NCBI GenBank assembly: GCA_947371775.1
Contig: CANBQX010000011.1
Span: 1 to 24,894, forward strand
Length of the DNA: 24,894 bases
Direction: 5' to 3'
Origin: Comamonadaceae bacterium
GTDB taxonomy: Bacteria; Pseudomonadota; Gammaproteobacteria; Burkholderiales; Burkholderiaceae_C
Positions 1-7,434 of the stretch are shown piece after piece. Both the position numbers and the translations under genes were made by a program. Below the pieces are notes generated by a model. It saw nothing but the letters and a program-made list of their open reading frames with translations, was not told the DNA's origin and made no database searches. Within the stretch, counting starts at the first letter, position 1. Every line of letters starts with the position of its first letter.

Positions 1-246
1 GTGAGCGCTGGTTTTGCCTTTTTGGGTGATGTGGTGATTGCAGAGCCCAAGGCCCTGATCGGCTTTGCCGGGCCCCGCGTGATTGAGTCCACGGTGCGAG
101 TGACTTTGCCGGAAGGTTTTCAGCGCGCAGAGTTCTTGCAGACCAAGGGCGCGGTCGACTTTATTTCCGACCGGCGCGAGTTGCGCAAAACCGTGGCCGA
201 AGTCTTGGCCATGCTGCAGCGCCAGCCGACGGATGCAGTCATCTGA
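1..246 (+). CDS. accD: Acetyl-CoA carboxylase carboxyltransferase subunit beta, C-terminal fragment
   Basis: The reading frame is open from the first base and ends in TGA at 244-246, so only the last 81 or so codons are present and the true start lies left of the window. The protein contains FAFLGDVVIAEP, ALIGFAGPRVIE and LPEGFQRAEFL, followed by a DRRELR stretch. These are hallmarks of the crotonase-fold carboxyltransferase domain of AccD. With AccA, AccD transfers the carboxyl group from carboxybiotin on AccB to acetyl-CoA, giving malonyl-CoA for fatty acid synthesis in the cytosol. The GTG at base 1 encodes an internal residue and is not a start. The gene converges on the YggT-family gene with only 3 bp between the stop codons, which leaves no room for a separate terminator. 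Confidence 0.95.
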   Translation: MSAGFAFLGDVVIAEPKALIGFAGPRVIESTVRVTLPEGFQRAEFLQTKGAVDFISDRRELRKTVAEVLAMLQRQPTDAVI

Positions 247-249
247 CCC

Positions 250-819
250 TCAGGCGACGGCCATCAAGGCCAGGTTTTGCAGACCGCCGGTAAGCAGGGT
301 GAATACCTGCAACAGCAGCAGCAAGGCCAAGGGAGACAGGTCCACCCCGCCAACCAAGGGCAAGTGACGGCGAATGGGGGACAAGAGCGGCGCCACGAGC
401 CGGTCCAGCAAATCAGACACGGGCGAGCGCGCTTGGACCCAGGACAGCAGCGCGTACACCATCACCAAACCAATCAAACCGGACAGGGCAACGCGCACCA
501 CGCCGAACAGTGCCAATACGGCCATCAGTGCCAGGCTTTGGTTGGCCCCTTGGAGCAGCCACAACACCAGGTATTGCGCCAGCTCTAGCAATACCGCAGC
601 GACCAGACTGGCCAGATCCAAGGCTGCGAACTTGGGAAGTGCCATGCGCAGCGGCAGCACAATCCAATCGGTGAGCGCAAAAACAAAAGGGCCGATGGGG
701 TTGCCTGCGCGCGCGGACATCGGGATGCGCTGCTGCTGCATGTACAGGCGCAACAAGCAGGTGCCGCAGACCAAGCCCACGGCCACATCGAGTACCAGCG
801 AAATGATTTGGTAAAGCAT
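250..819 (-). CDS. YggT-family integral membrane protein
   Basis: A protein of 189 residues, almost entirely hydrophobic, with about four predicted membrane segments. It shows the internal duplication of the YggT family: each half carries hydrophobic helices followed by a proline/arginine-rich segment (DWIVLPLRMALP in the first half, LVAPLLSPIRRHLP in the second). The family is widespread in bacteria; its role is poorly defined, with proposals linking it to osmotic stress or division-site membranes. I start it at the ATG at 819. A TTG two codons upstream (825) is in frame but less likely. No clear Shine-Dalgarno sequence precedes either start. It is divergent from lysS and converges on accD. 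The molecular function cannot be deduced from the sequence. Confidence 0.85.
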   Translation of the reverse strand: MLYQIISLVLDVAVGLVCGTCLLRLYMQQQRIPMSARAGNPIGPFVFALTDWIVLPLRMALPKFAALDLASLVAAVLLELAQYLVLWLLQGANQSLALMAVLALFGVVRVALSGLIGLVMVYALLSWVQARSPVSDLLDRLVAPLLSPIRRHLPLVGGVDLSPLALLLLLQVFTLLTGGLQNLALMAVA

Positions 820-909
820 GGGCAAATAAGTAGAAGCGCTGGGAAATACAGGGATTCATGCTTCACAGCAGCGCCGCCTGCGCACGCATCATAGCCTCAG
901 CCGCCCTCT

Positions 910-915
910 TAGAAT
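910..915 (+). promoter_or_regulatory. Candidate -10 box of the lysS promoter
   Basis: TAGAAT lies in the 165-bp divergent region between the YggT-family gene and lysS, about 70 bp before the lysS start. No good -35 hexamer is visible 16-18 bp upstream; the best window reads CATCAT. This is a position-based guess. Confidence 0.3.
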
Positions 916-928
916 GGCGGGTTGTGCA

Positions 929-959
929 CGCTGGCTGAACCAGCGGCTAACGCTTTAGC
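929..959 (+). promoter_or_regulatory. Two adjacent stem-loops in the lysS leader
   Basis: Two perfect hairpins sit directly side by side. The first is CGCTGG / CCAGCG (929-934 with 940-945) around a 5-nt loop. The second is GCTAA / TTAGC (946-950 with 955-959) around a 4-nt loop. If transcription starts just after the TAGAAT box, both fall in the 5' untranslated region, ending 25 nt before the lysS ATG. There is no T-run after either arm, so they do not form a standard intrinsic terminator. Function is unknown. Confidence 0.35.
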
Positions 960-984
960 AGCCCCTGAACCGCGGTAATCCTCC

Positions 985-2532
985 ATGTCTGACCTCCAAA
1001 CCACCTCGCCTGCCCTGCCCGATGAAAACCAACTCATCCATGAGCGCAAAGAAAAACTCAAAGTCTTGCGCCAGCGCCAGGCGGATGGTCAGGGTGTGGC
1101 ATTTCCCAACGATTTCAGCCCCAGCCACAAGGCAGCCGATCTTTTTGACGCGTATGAGCCGCTCGACACTGCAGCGCTGGCCGAACTCGGTGCCACAGCA
1201 CGCATTGCCGGGCGCATGATGCTCAAGCGCGTCATGGGCAAGGCGAGCTTTTGCACTTTGCAAGATGCCTCGTTCGGACCCAGCAACGGCCGCATTCAGG
1301 TGTACGTGAAGGGCGAAGATGTCGGGCAGGCGCTCTATGAAGACTTCAAGCACTGGGATCTGGGTGACATCGTCGCGGCAGAGGGCACAGTTTTCAAAAC
1401 CAAGACAGGCGAACTCTCCATCCACGCCACCCGCGTGCGCCTGCTCACCAAGAGCCTGCGCCCCATGCCCGACAAGTTCCACGGCATTGCCGACCAGGAG
1501 GTCAAGTACCGCCAGCGCTACATCGACTTGATGACCGATGAGGCGGCGCGCAAGCGATTTGTGGCGCGCAGCAAGGCGGTAAGCGGCATTCGCGAATTCA
1601 TGGTGAACCACGGCTTCCTGGAAGTCGAAACGCCCATGCTGCACCCGATTCCGGGCGGCGCCAACGCCAAACCCTTTACCACGCACCACAACGCCTTGGA
1701 CCAGCAGATGTTCTTGCGCATTGCGCCTGAGCTGTACCTCAAGCGTTTGATTGTGGGTGGCTTCGATCGCGTGTTTGAGATCAACCGCAACTTCCGCAAC
1801 GAAGGCATCTCGGTGCGACACAACCCCGAGTTCACCATGATGGAGTTCTATGCGGCCTATTGGAACTACCAGGACTTGATGACTTTCACCGAAAACCTGG
1901 TGCGCGATGCGGCACTCAAAGCCACCGGCAGCCTGCAAATGAGCTACGGCGGCAAGCCGGTGGACTTGAGCCAGCCCTTTGAGCGCCTGACCATCATCGA
2001 AGCCATTCAAAAATACACGGATGCTGGCGAGCATGTGTTCGATGCCGAGTGGTTGACCAATGCGGTTCGCAAACTCGGCATGACAGAAGCCAAGCACCAC
2101 CTCTCTACCCGCAGCCTGGCCAGCCTGCAAGTGCTCTACTTTGAAGAAACGGTGGAGGACAAGCTGTGGCAACCCACCTTCATTTGCGAGCATCCGGTCG
2201 AAATTTCACCGCTGGCCCGCGCCAGTGATACAAAACCGGGCGTCACCGAGCGCTTCGAGCTCTACATCACCGGTCGCGAGTTTGGCAATGGATTCAGCGA
2301 GTTGAACGACGCGCAAGACCAGGCTGCCCGTTTTCACGCACAAGTGGCCGCCAAAGACAACGGCGACGATGAAGCCATGTACTACGACCACGACTTTGTG
2401 CGCGCCCTGGAGTACGGCATGCCCCCCACCGGCGGCTGCGGCATCGGTATTGACCGCCTGATGATGCTGCTGACCGACAGCGCCAGCATCCGCGATGTGA
2501 TTCTGTTTCCCGCCCTGCGGCGCGAGGTGTGA
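985..2532 (+). CDS. lysS: Lysine--tRNA ligase, class II
   Basis: At 515 residues this is the usual length for bacterial class II LysRS. An N-terminal OB-fold anticodon-binding domain (about 70-155, with RIAGRMMLKRVMGKASF) is followed by the class II catalytic core. Motif 2 is clear at about 262-290 (FEINRNFRNEGISVRHNPEF). Motif 3 lies near the C-terminus, with GCGIGIDRL at about 484-492 and the arginine of the closing LFPALRRE segment. The enzyme activates lysine with ATP and charges tRNA-Lys in the cytosol. The ATG at 985 matches the family N-terminus, yet the bases before it (AATCCTCC) are pyrimidine-rich rather than a Shine-Dalgarno sequence. The last codons overlap the next gene by four bases (GTGA), so the two are likely cotranscribed and translationally coupled. 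Confidence 0.98.
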   Translation: MSDLQTTSPALPDENQLIHERKEKLKVLRQRQADGQGVAFPNDFSPSHKAADLFDAYEPLDTAALAELGATARIAGRMMLKRVMGKASFCTLQDASFGPSNGRIQVYVKGEDVGQALYEDFKHWDLGDIVAAEGTVFKTKTGELSIHATRVRLLTKSLRPMPDKFHGIADQEVKYRQRYIDLMTDEAARKRFVARSKAVSGIREFMVNHGFLEVETPMLHPIPGGANAKPFTTHHNALDQQMFLRIAPELYLKRLIVGGFDRVFEINRNFRNEGISVRHNPEFTMMEFYAAYWNYQDLMTFTENLVRDAALKATGSLQMSYGGKPVDLSQPFERLTIIEAIQKYTDAGEHVFDAEWLTNAVRKLGMTEAKHHLSTRSLASLQVLYFEETVEDKLWQPTFICEHPVEISPLARASDTKPGVTERFELYITGREFGNGFSELNDAQDQAARFHAQVAAKDNGDDEAMYYDHDFVRALEYGMPPTGGCGIGIDRLMMLLTDSASIRDVILFPALRREV

Positions 2533-3044
2533 GGCCCCTGCCCTACCTGCAGGCCTACCCGGAAACGACCCGCGAACAAGTGCAGACCCTGCTCGACCAG
2601 GGCGGTGTGGCGCCGTGGTTGACAAACAAGTACCCTGAGGGCCATGGCCTGCGCACCGACCGCGCCTTGTACGACTATGTGCAAGACGCCAAGAACCAAC
2701 ACCTGCGGGGCGCCGAACCGCTAAGCAAAGTGGCTTTCGACAGCAAGCTGCATGTGGTGCAAAACGCCTTGGGCACCCACACCACCATCTCGCGGGTGCA
2801 AGGCTCCAAACTGAAGTCCAAGCATGAGATCCGCATTGCCAGCCTGTTCAAGGACGCACCGCCGGAATTTTTGCGCATGATCGTGGTGCATGAACTGGCC
2901 CATTTGCGCCAGCGCGCACATGACAAGGCCTTTTACCAACTGTGTGCCCACATGGAGCCGCAGTACCACCAATGGGAGTTTGAAGTGCGCGTCTACCTCA
3001 CGCACCTGGAAGCCACCGGCGAACGCCTGTGGGCTAAACCATAG
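2529..3044 (+). CDS. YgjP-like (DUF45/WLM type) metal-dependent hydrolase
   Basis: The protein has 171 residues with a zincin-type motif HELAH at 121-125 preceded by IVV, a further histidine at 131 (RAHDKAF) and an aromatic/histidine-rich segment (HMEPQYHQWEF). This pattern is typical of the YgjP/DUF45 family, related to M48 and WLM metalloproteins. The two motif histidines and H131 are probable metal ligands. Substrate is uncertain: members are often labelled M48 metallopeptidases, and E. coli YgjP is listed in databases as a nucleotide pyrophosphatase. The start is GTG at 2529, overlapping the lysS stop in GTGA; no ATG start lies upstream in a plausible place. Its 3' end overlaps the convergent metC-like gene by 11 bp. 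Confidence 0.82.
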   Translation: MRPLPYLQAYPETTREQVQTLLDQGGVAPWLTNKYPEGHGLRTDRALYDYVQDAKNQHLRGAEPLSKVAFDSKLHVVQNALGTHTTISRVQGSKLKSKHEIRIASLFKDAPPEFLRMIVVHELAHLRQRAHDKAFYQLCAHMEPQYHQWEFEVRVYLTHLEATGERLWAKP

Positions 3045-4239
3045 CCCTCAGGGCTTGGGCGATATCGGCCTGCAAATCCGCAACCGCTTCCAGACCCACC
3101 GAGAAGCGCACCACCGTGCCTTGGGCAATTTCCGGCGGCCACACCATGCGCATGGCGCGCAGGTCGTAGGGCACGACCAGACTGATGGGCCCGGCCCAGC
3201 TGTAACCCAGCTTGAAGAGGCGCAAGGCGTCGCAAAACGCATCGACCTGGTCTTGCGAAAAGTGCGGCGCAAACACCACGCTGAACAAACACGCGGCACC
3301 ACCATCCGGACGGTCACACAAGCGTTTCCAATCGGCATGGCCGGGTGAGTCATTGAGGGCGGGGTGCAGCACTTGCACAAACGCGTCTTGGCTTTGGCAC
3401 CAGGTCGCCAGGGCCCGGGTGGCCTCGTCGTGGGCGCGGTAGCGCAGCGCAATGCTGGGCAGTGAACGCAAGACCATCTCTGCATCGTTGGCGCCCACCG
3501 AGAGGCCCAAACGCATATGGCACAGCTTGATTTTCAAATGCAAAGCGGGGTCGCGGGTGATCACACTGCCCATCAGCACATCGCCACCACCACTGGGGTA
3601 TTTGGTCAACGCATGGGCAGAAATATCGACGGCCAGGGGTTTTGGCGCACCGGGCAGCAAATCAAAGGGCTTGAATGCAATGCCCGCACCCCAGGTGTTG
3701 TCCAGTGCGACCAATGCGCCATGCTGCTTGCACACGCGCACCAAGGCAGGCAGGTCGGGAAACTCCAAAGTCACCGATCCTGCGGCTTCCACCCACACCA
3801 TGCGCGTGGCCGGGGAGAGCTTGGACGCCAGGTCCTGCGGATCCATGGCGTTGTAGTAACGGTGGCTGATGCCCCAGGCGCGCAACTCGCCTTCTGCCAG
3901 GGTTTTGTTCGGCCCATAGGCGTTGTCGGGAATCAGTACCTCATCCCCGGTTTTGAGCACCGCCAAGGCCACCAAGGCCACTGCAGCCAGGCCACTGGGC
4001 ACCAACACACATTGCGCACCACCCTCGAGCGTGCACAAACGCTCTTCAAGCGCATAGGTCGTGGGCGTGCCATGCAAGCCGTAGGTGTAAGCGCTTTTGT
4101 CTTTCCATTCGCGGCTGCGCATGGCAGCCACGGTGGGGAAGAACACGGTGGACGCTTTGTGCACCGCATGCTGCGGCGCCGCGAAGCCCGTGGGGGCCTC
4201 GTAGGGGTGGTGAATGAGCGAGGTGCTGAGTTCGGTCAT
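3034..4239 (-). CDS. metC: Cystathionine beta-lyase-like PLP enzyme (Cys/Met metabolism family)
   Basis: This 401-residue protein has the fold type I layout of the Cys/Met-metabolism family. It shows YGLHGTPTT near 53-61, the PLP-stacking tyrosine at 109 (DNAYGPN), the pyridine-binding aspartate at 180 (ALDNTWGAG) and the Schiff-base lysine at 213 (ALTKYPSGGGD). The family cleaves or forms C-S bonds. The overall pattern fits cystathionine beta-lyase, which splits cystathionine to homocysteine, pyruvate and ammonia. The usual SGHSD after the lysine reads SGGGD here, so substrate range is less certain; a gamma-synthase or another C-S lyase cannot be excluded. ATG at 4239 lies 13 bp after the upstream phosphoribosyltransferase stop, suggesting the same transcript. 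The 3' end overlaps the convergent YgjP-like gene. Confidence 0.85.
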   Translation of the reverse strand: MTELSTSLIHHPYEAPTGFAAPQHAVHKASTVFFPTVAAMRSREWKDKSAYTYGLHGTPTTYALEERLCTLEGGAQCVLVPSGLAAVALVALAVLKTGDEVLIPDNAYGPNKTLAEGELRAWGISHRYYNAMDPQDLASKLSPATRMVWVEAAGSVTLEFPDLPALVRVCKQHGALVALDNTWGAGIAFKPFDLLPGAPKPLAVDISAHALTKYPSGGGDVLMGSVITRDPALHLKIKLCHMRLGLSVGANDAEMVLRSLPSIALRYRAHDEATRALATWCQSQDAFVQVLHPALNDSPGHADWKRLCDRPDGGAACLFSVVFAPHFSQDQVDAFCDALRLFKLGYSWAGPISLVVPYDLRAMRMVWPPEIAQGTVVRFSVGLEAVADLQADIAQALRAMV

Positions 4240-4252
4240 GGCCCGCCCAAAC

Positions 4253-4777
4253 TCAGATGCTCCACTTTTCGATCAGCTGCTGCGGACGCAGGGCGTCGTA
4301 GCTCTCAAAGGGCTGGTGAATCCAGGGATTGGTCGGCAAAAATTCAACCGAGTAGTCGGGCGTAAACGTCGACAAGGCCTTGGTCCAAATCACGGCACTG
4401 CGCAGTTCGGTGATCGGCTTGTAGTTGTTGCGCAGCTGGTGGATCACCGCGTTGAGCGTGTGGCCGGAGTCTGCCAAATCGTCTACCAGCAGCACTTTGC
4501 CAGCGATCTCGCCTTTGGGCGTGGTAATAAAGCGCGCAATGTCCAAGTTGCCTTGCACCGTACCAGCATCGGCGCGGTAGGAGCTGGTGGACATGATGGC
4601 CAGGGGCTTGTCAAACACCCGTGAGAGGATGTCGCCAGGACGCATGCCACCGCGCGCGAGGCACAAAATGGTGTCGAATTCCCAGCCGGACTGGAATACC
4701 TTGATCGCCATTTTTTCGATCAGATTGTGGTATTCGTCGTAGCTGACGTACAGGTGTTTACCGTCTTCCGTGAGCAT
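4253..4777 (-). CDS. Purine-type phosphoribosyltransferase (Gpt-like)
   Basis: The protein has 174 residues with the type I phosphoribosyltransferase fold. The PRPP-binding loop is VLLVDDLADSGHTL (about 95-108). The N-terminal part carries ILCLARGGMRPG (about 38-49), which binds diphosphate in this family. Near the C-terminus NPWIHQPFE resembles the TWIEQPWD segment of E. coli xanthine-guanine PRT, suggesting a 6-oxopurine substrate (xanthine, guanine or hypoxanthine). It sits immediately downstream of purA, consistent with purine salvage joined to AMP synthesis. ATG at 4777 is preceded by AAGGA at good spacing. The exact base specificity cannot be read from sequence, so no symbol is given. 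Confidence 0.85.
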   Translation of the reverse strand: MLTEDGKHLYVSYDEYHNLIEKMAIKVFQSGWEFDTILCLARGGMRPGDILSRVFDKPLAIMSTSSYRADAGTVQGNLDIARFITTPKGEIAGKVLLVDDLADSGHTLNAVIHQLRNNYKPITELRSAVIWTKALSTFTPDYSVEFLPTNPWIHQPFESYDALRPQQLIEKWSI

Positions 4778-4803
4778 AAATATTCCTTCGTAGGTGGGCC
4801 GAA

Positions 4804-6180
4804 TCAGGCGGCGAGGTAGGGGTGGCGCATCATGATGGTGTGGTCGCGGTCCGGGCTGGTGGAGACCATGTGGATCGGCACACCGGTGACTTCGGCAATG
4901 CGCTCCAGGTAGCGGCGCGCCGCCACGGGGAGTTGCTCGTACACGGTCACGCCCACGGTGCTATCGCTCCAGCCGGGCATGGTTTCGTACACCGGCACAC
5001 AGCGGGCGATATCGTCGGCACCCATGGGCAGGATATCGACATGTTCGCCATCGAGTTCATAGCCGGTGCACAGCAGCAGTTCTTTCAAACCGTCGAGCAC
5101 ATCGAGCTTGGTGATGCACAAACCACTCAGGCCGTTGACCTGGGCCGACCGCTTGAGCAGCGCGGCATCAAACCAACCACAGCGGCGCGAACGCCCGGTG
5201 GTCACACCCTTTTCTGCACCCACAGTGCTCATGTGGTAGCCGGGCGTGCCTGGCTTTTCCCAATCCAGCTCCGTAGGGAAAGGCCCACTGCCCACGCGGG
5301 TGCAATAGGCTTTGGTGATACCCAAAATGTAGTGCAGCATGCCGGGGCCCACGCCTGCGCCCGCCGAGGCGTTACCGGCCACGCAGTTGCTGGAAGTCAC
5401 ATAGGGGTAGGTGCCGTGATCGACGTCGAGCAACGTGCCTTGCGCGCCTTCAAACAAGAGATTGGCACCGGCCTGGTGGGCATCATTGAGTTCGCGCGAC
5501 ACATCGGCCATCATGGGCTTGAGCATCTCAGCGTGGCGCATGGCTTCGGCATACACCGGCTCAAACAACACTTTGCCCTCAGCCATATAAGGCGCCAAGC
5601 CCGGGCCAAAGTCAAACGAAGCCGAGCCCAAATAGGTGGTGAGCACATGGTTGTGCAAGTCGAGCAGTTCGCGCAATTTATGGGCAAAGCGCTCCGGGTA
5701 TTTCAGATCCTGCACCCGCAGCGCGCGCCGTGCAATTTTGTCTTCATAGGCCGGACCGATGCCGCGTCCGGTGGTACCGATCTTGGTGTTGCCCCCCTTT
5801 TCACGGGCGGCCTCACGGGCCACATCCAAGGCGGCATGGAAGGGCAGGATCAATGGGCAGGCTTCGCTGATACGCAGGCGCGAGCGCAGCTCGACACCGA
5901 CCTTCTCGAGGCCTTCAATTTCTTCAAACAATTTGGCAGCCGACAAGACCACGCCATTGCCGATGTAGCACTTCACACCGGGGCGCATGATGCCACTGGG
6001 AATCAGGTGCAAAGCGGTTTTCACCCCATTGATCACCAGGGTGTGCCCGGCGTTATGACCACCCTGAAAACGCACGACGCCCTGGGCGCTTTCTGTGAGC
6101 CAGTCGACCAATTTTCCCTTGCCCTCGTCGCCCCACTGGGTGCCGACCACGACCACGTTTCTACCGCTTGTTTTGTTCAT
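4804..6180 (-). CDS. purA: Adenylosuccinate synthetase
   Basis: This 458-residue protein carries the PurA signature QWGDEGKGK at 15-23, the GGHNAGHT motif (about 40-47), TTGRGIGPAYEDK and the late GTP-binding segment ITKLDVLDG. The enzyme joins IMP and aspartate using GTP to make adenylosuccinate, the first committed step from IMP to AMP, in the cytosol. Length is slightly above the usual 430 or so residues, mostly through internal loops. ATG at 6180 is 12 bp after the hisZ stop, and a purine-rich GAAGAAG upstream can serve as ribosome-binding site. The hflX-hflK-hflC-purA order is also seen in gammaproteobacteria; here hisZ lies between hflC and purA. Confidence 0.97.
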   Translation of the reverse strand: MNKTSGRNVVVVGTQWGDEGKGKLVDWLTESAQGVVRFQGGHNAGHTLVINGVKTALHLIPSGIMRPGVKCYIGNGVVLSAAKLFEEIEGLEKVGVELRSRLRISEACPLILPFHAALDVAREAAREKGGNTKIGTTGRGIGPAYEDKIARRALRVQDLKYPERFAHKLRELLDLHNHVLTTYLGSASFDFGPGLAPYMAEGKVLFEPVYAEAMRHAEMLKPMMADVSRELNDAHQAGANLLFEGAQGTLLDVDHGTYPYVTSSNCVAGNASAGAGVGPGMLHYILGITKAYCTRVGSGPFPTELDWEKPGTPGYHMSTVGAEKGVTTGRSRRCGWFDAALLKRSAQVNGLSGLCITKLDVLDGLKELLLCTGYELDGEHVDILPMGADDIARCVPVYETMPGWSDSTVGVTVYEQLPVAARRYLERIAEVTGVPIHMVSTSPDRDHTIMMRHPYLAA

Positions 6181-6192
6181 TGCATTACTTCT

Positions 6193-7341
6193 TCAAAGAG
6201 CCGTGACACACCAGGCCGCATCACGCAGCACCAGTTCGCGGTCACACTGAAATTCATCGACATCACTTTCGTGTCCGGGCAATACGCAGACCACGGTCTC
6301 ACCCGCGGCACGCAACTGGGCGATTGACTGGCGCAGGGCTGCATCTTCACCCCAGGGGGCGCGAATAGCAGCACGAAGCACTGGAGGGCGCGCCGCCAAA
6401 GCCAAGGCCTTGATGTCCAGGCTGAAGCCCACTGCCGGACGCTTGCGACCAAACACCGAACCTACAGCGTCGTAGCGCCCGCCACGCACCAATGCGTCTG
6501 GCGCACCCTGCGCATAGACGGCGAAGCGTGCACCGGTGTAGTAGGCATAGCCGCGCAGGTCGGACAGGTCAAACGAGACGCCCACGCCTTCCAAATGGCT
6601 GGCCAGCCATTGAAGCTGATCGAGCGCAGCGTGGATGGCGGGCAACGCAGGCAGCACACGACGCGCCTGTTCCAAAATCGACGCGTCACCGTACAAGCCG
6701 GTGAGCTGCTGCAAGGCAGTGGCAATGGCGGGTGGCGCCTGCGCGGTGAGCGCGGCCAGCGCACTGGTGTCTTTGCTCGCCAGCGCCGCATGCACCTCGG
6801 CCGTTTGCTGCGTCGTCAGCTGGGTTTCGGCCAGCAAAGCATTCACCACGCGCACATCGGCCAGGTCGACGGACAAAGCGCCTGGATGGACCGAGCGCAG
6901 GCTGTCCAGCGCCAGCTCCAAAATCTCCAGGTCGGCCTCCAAGCCGCCGTGGCCATAAATCTCCGCACCCAGTTGCAGGGGTTCACGCGTGGCATGGGGT
7001 GCTGCAGGGCGGGTATGCAAGACCGGGCCACAGTAGCTGAGACGGGTAACGCCGGGACGGTTGAGCAAATGGGCGTCGATGCGGGCCACCTGAGGCGTGC
7101 TGTCGGCGCGCAAACCCATCATGCGACCCGAGATTTGATCGACCAGTTTGAAAGTCTGCAAATCCAGGGCTTCCCCTGTGCCAGTCAGCAGGGACTCCAG
7201 GTGCTCCAGGAGCGGCGGCATGACCAATTCGTAGCCATAGCAGCGCGCCATGTCCAGCAAATTGCGGCGGATTTCTTCGATGTGGCGCGCCTCAGAAGGC
7301 AGCACATCGGCAATGTGATCCGGGAGGACCCAAGCGGACAT
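6193..7341 (-). CDS. hisZ: ATP phosphoribosyltransferase regulatory subunit
   Basis: A HisRS-like class II core of 382 residues that lacks the C-terminal anticodon-binding domain. Visible features are WVLPDHIADVLPSEA at the N-terminus, FKLVDQISGRMMGLRADSTP, and RGGRYDAVGSVFGRKRPAVG, followed directly by the end of the core. In organisms with short HisG, HisZ forms a hetero-octamer with it and mediates histidine feedback on the first step of histidine synthesis. HisZ does not charge tRNA. The frame is open for 18 further codons upstream, but ATG at 7341 gives the conserved N-terminus MSAWVLPDH and leaves room for a promoter. The true HisRS is encoded separately at 14481-15794, which supports the HisZ call. 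Predicted partner: a short-form HisG elsewhere in the genome. Confidence 0.93.
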   Translation of the reverse strand: MSAWVLPDHIADVLPSEARHIEEIRRNLLDMARCYGYELVMPPLLEHLESLLTGTGEALDLQTFKLVDQISGRMMGLRADSTPQVARIDAHLLNRPGVTRLSYCGPVLHTRPAAPHATREPLQLGAEIYGHGGLEADLEILELALDSLRSVHPGALSVDLADVRVVNALLAETQLTTQQTAEVHAALASKDTSALAALTAQAPPAIATALQQLTGLYGDASILEQARRVLPALPAIHAALDQLQWLASHLEGVGVSFDLSDLRGYAYYTGARFAVYAQGAPDALVRGGRYDAVGSVFGRKRPAVGFSLDIKALALAARPPVLRAAIRAPWGEDAALRQSIAQLRAAGETVVCVLPGHESDVDEFQCDRELVLRDAAWCVTAL

Positions 7342-7369
7342 GGAATAAAGGCACTTTGTTAAAAACGCG

Positions 7370-7375
7370 ATTTTA
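7370..7375 (-). promoter_or_regulatory. Candidate -10 box upstream of hisZ
   Basis: On the minus strand TAAAAT (followed by CGCG) lies about 30 bp before the hisZ ATG. A TTGAAC at 7390-7395 resembles a -35 hexamer but is only 14 bp away, shorter than the normal 16-18. Together with the hairpin after hflC it suggests that hisZ-purA can be transcribed separately. Confidence 0.35.
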
Positions 7376-7401
7376 CCGGCCTGTAAGCCGTTCAATCGAA
7401 A

Positions 7402-7423
7402 GCGGCCCGAGAAATCGGGCCGC
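7402..7423 (-). terminator. Strong hairpin after hflC, probable partial terminator
   Basis: A perfect 9-bp GC-rich stem (GCGGCCCGA with TCGGGCCGC) closes a 4-nt loop, starting 11 nt past the hflC stop on the minus strand. The downstream bases read TTTCGATTG, so the T-tract is short. It could act as an intrinsic terminator, an attenuator or a 3'-end stabiliser for the hflXKC message. Confidence 0.6.
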
Positions 7424-7434
7424 AGAGCTGGCGC

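Noticed and set aside
955..2193. 412-codon open frame on the minus strand opposite lysS
   Set aside because: It lies antisense to a clear LysRS, has a His/Gly/Ala-rich shadow composition and matches no family I recognise.
4822..6327. 501-codon open frame on the plus strand opposite purA
   Set aside because: It is a high-GC antisense shadow of purA and the end of hisZ, rich in His, Ala and Gly, without domains.
7342..7395. 18-codon upstream extension of hisZ
   Set aside because: It would include the probable promoter, and homologous sequence begins at MSAWVLPDH.
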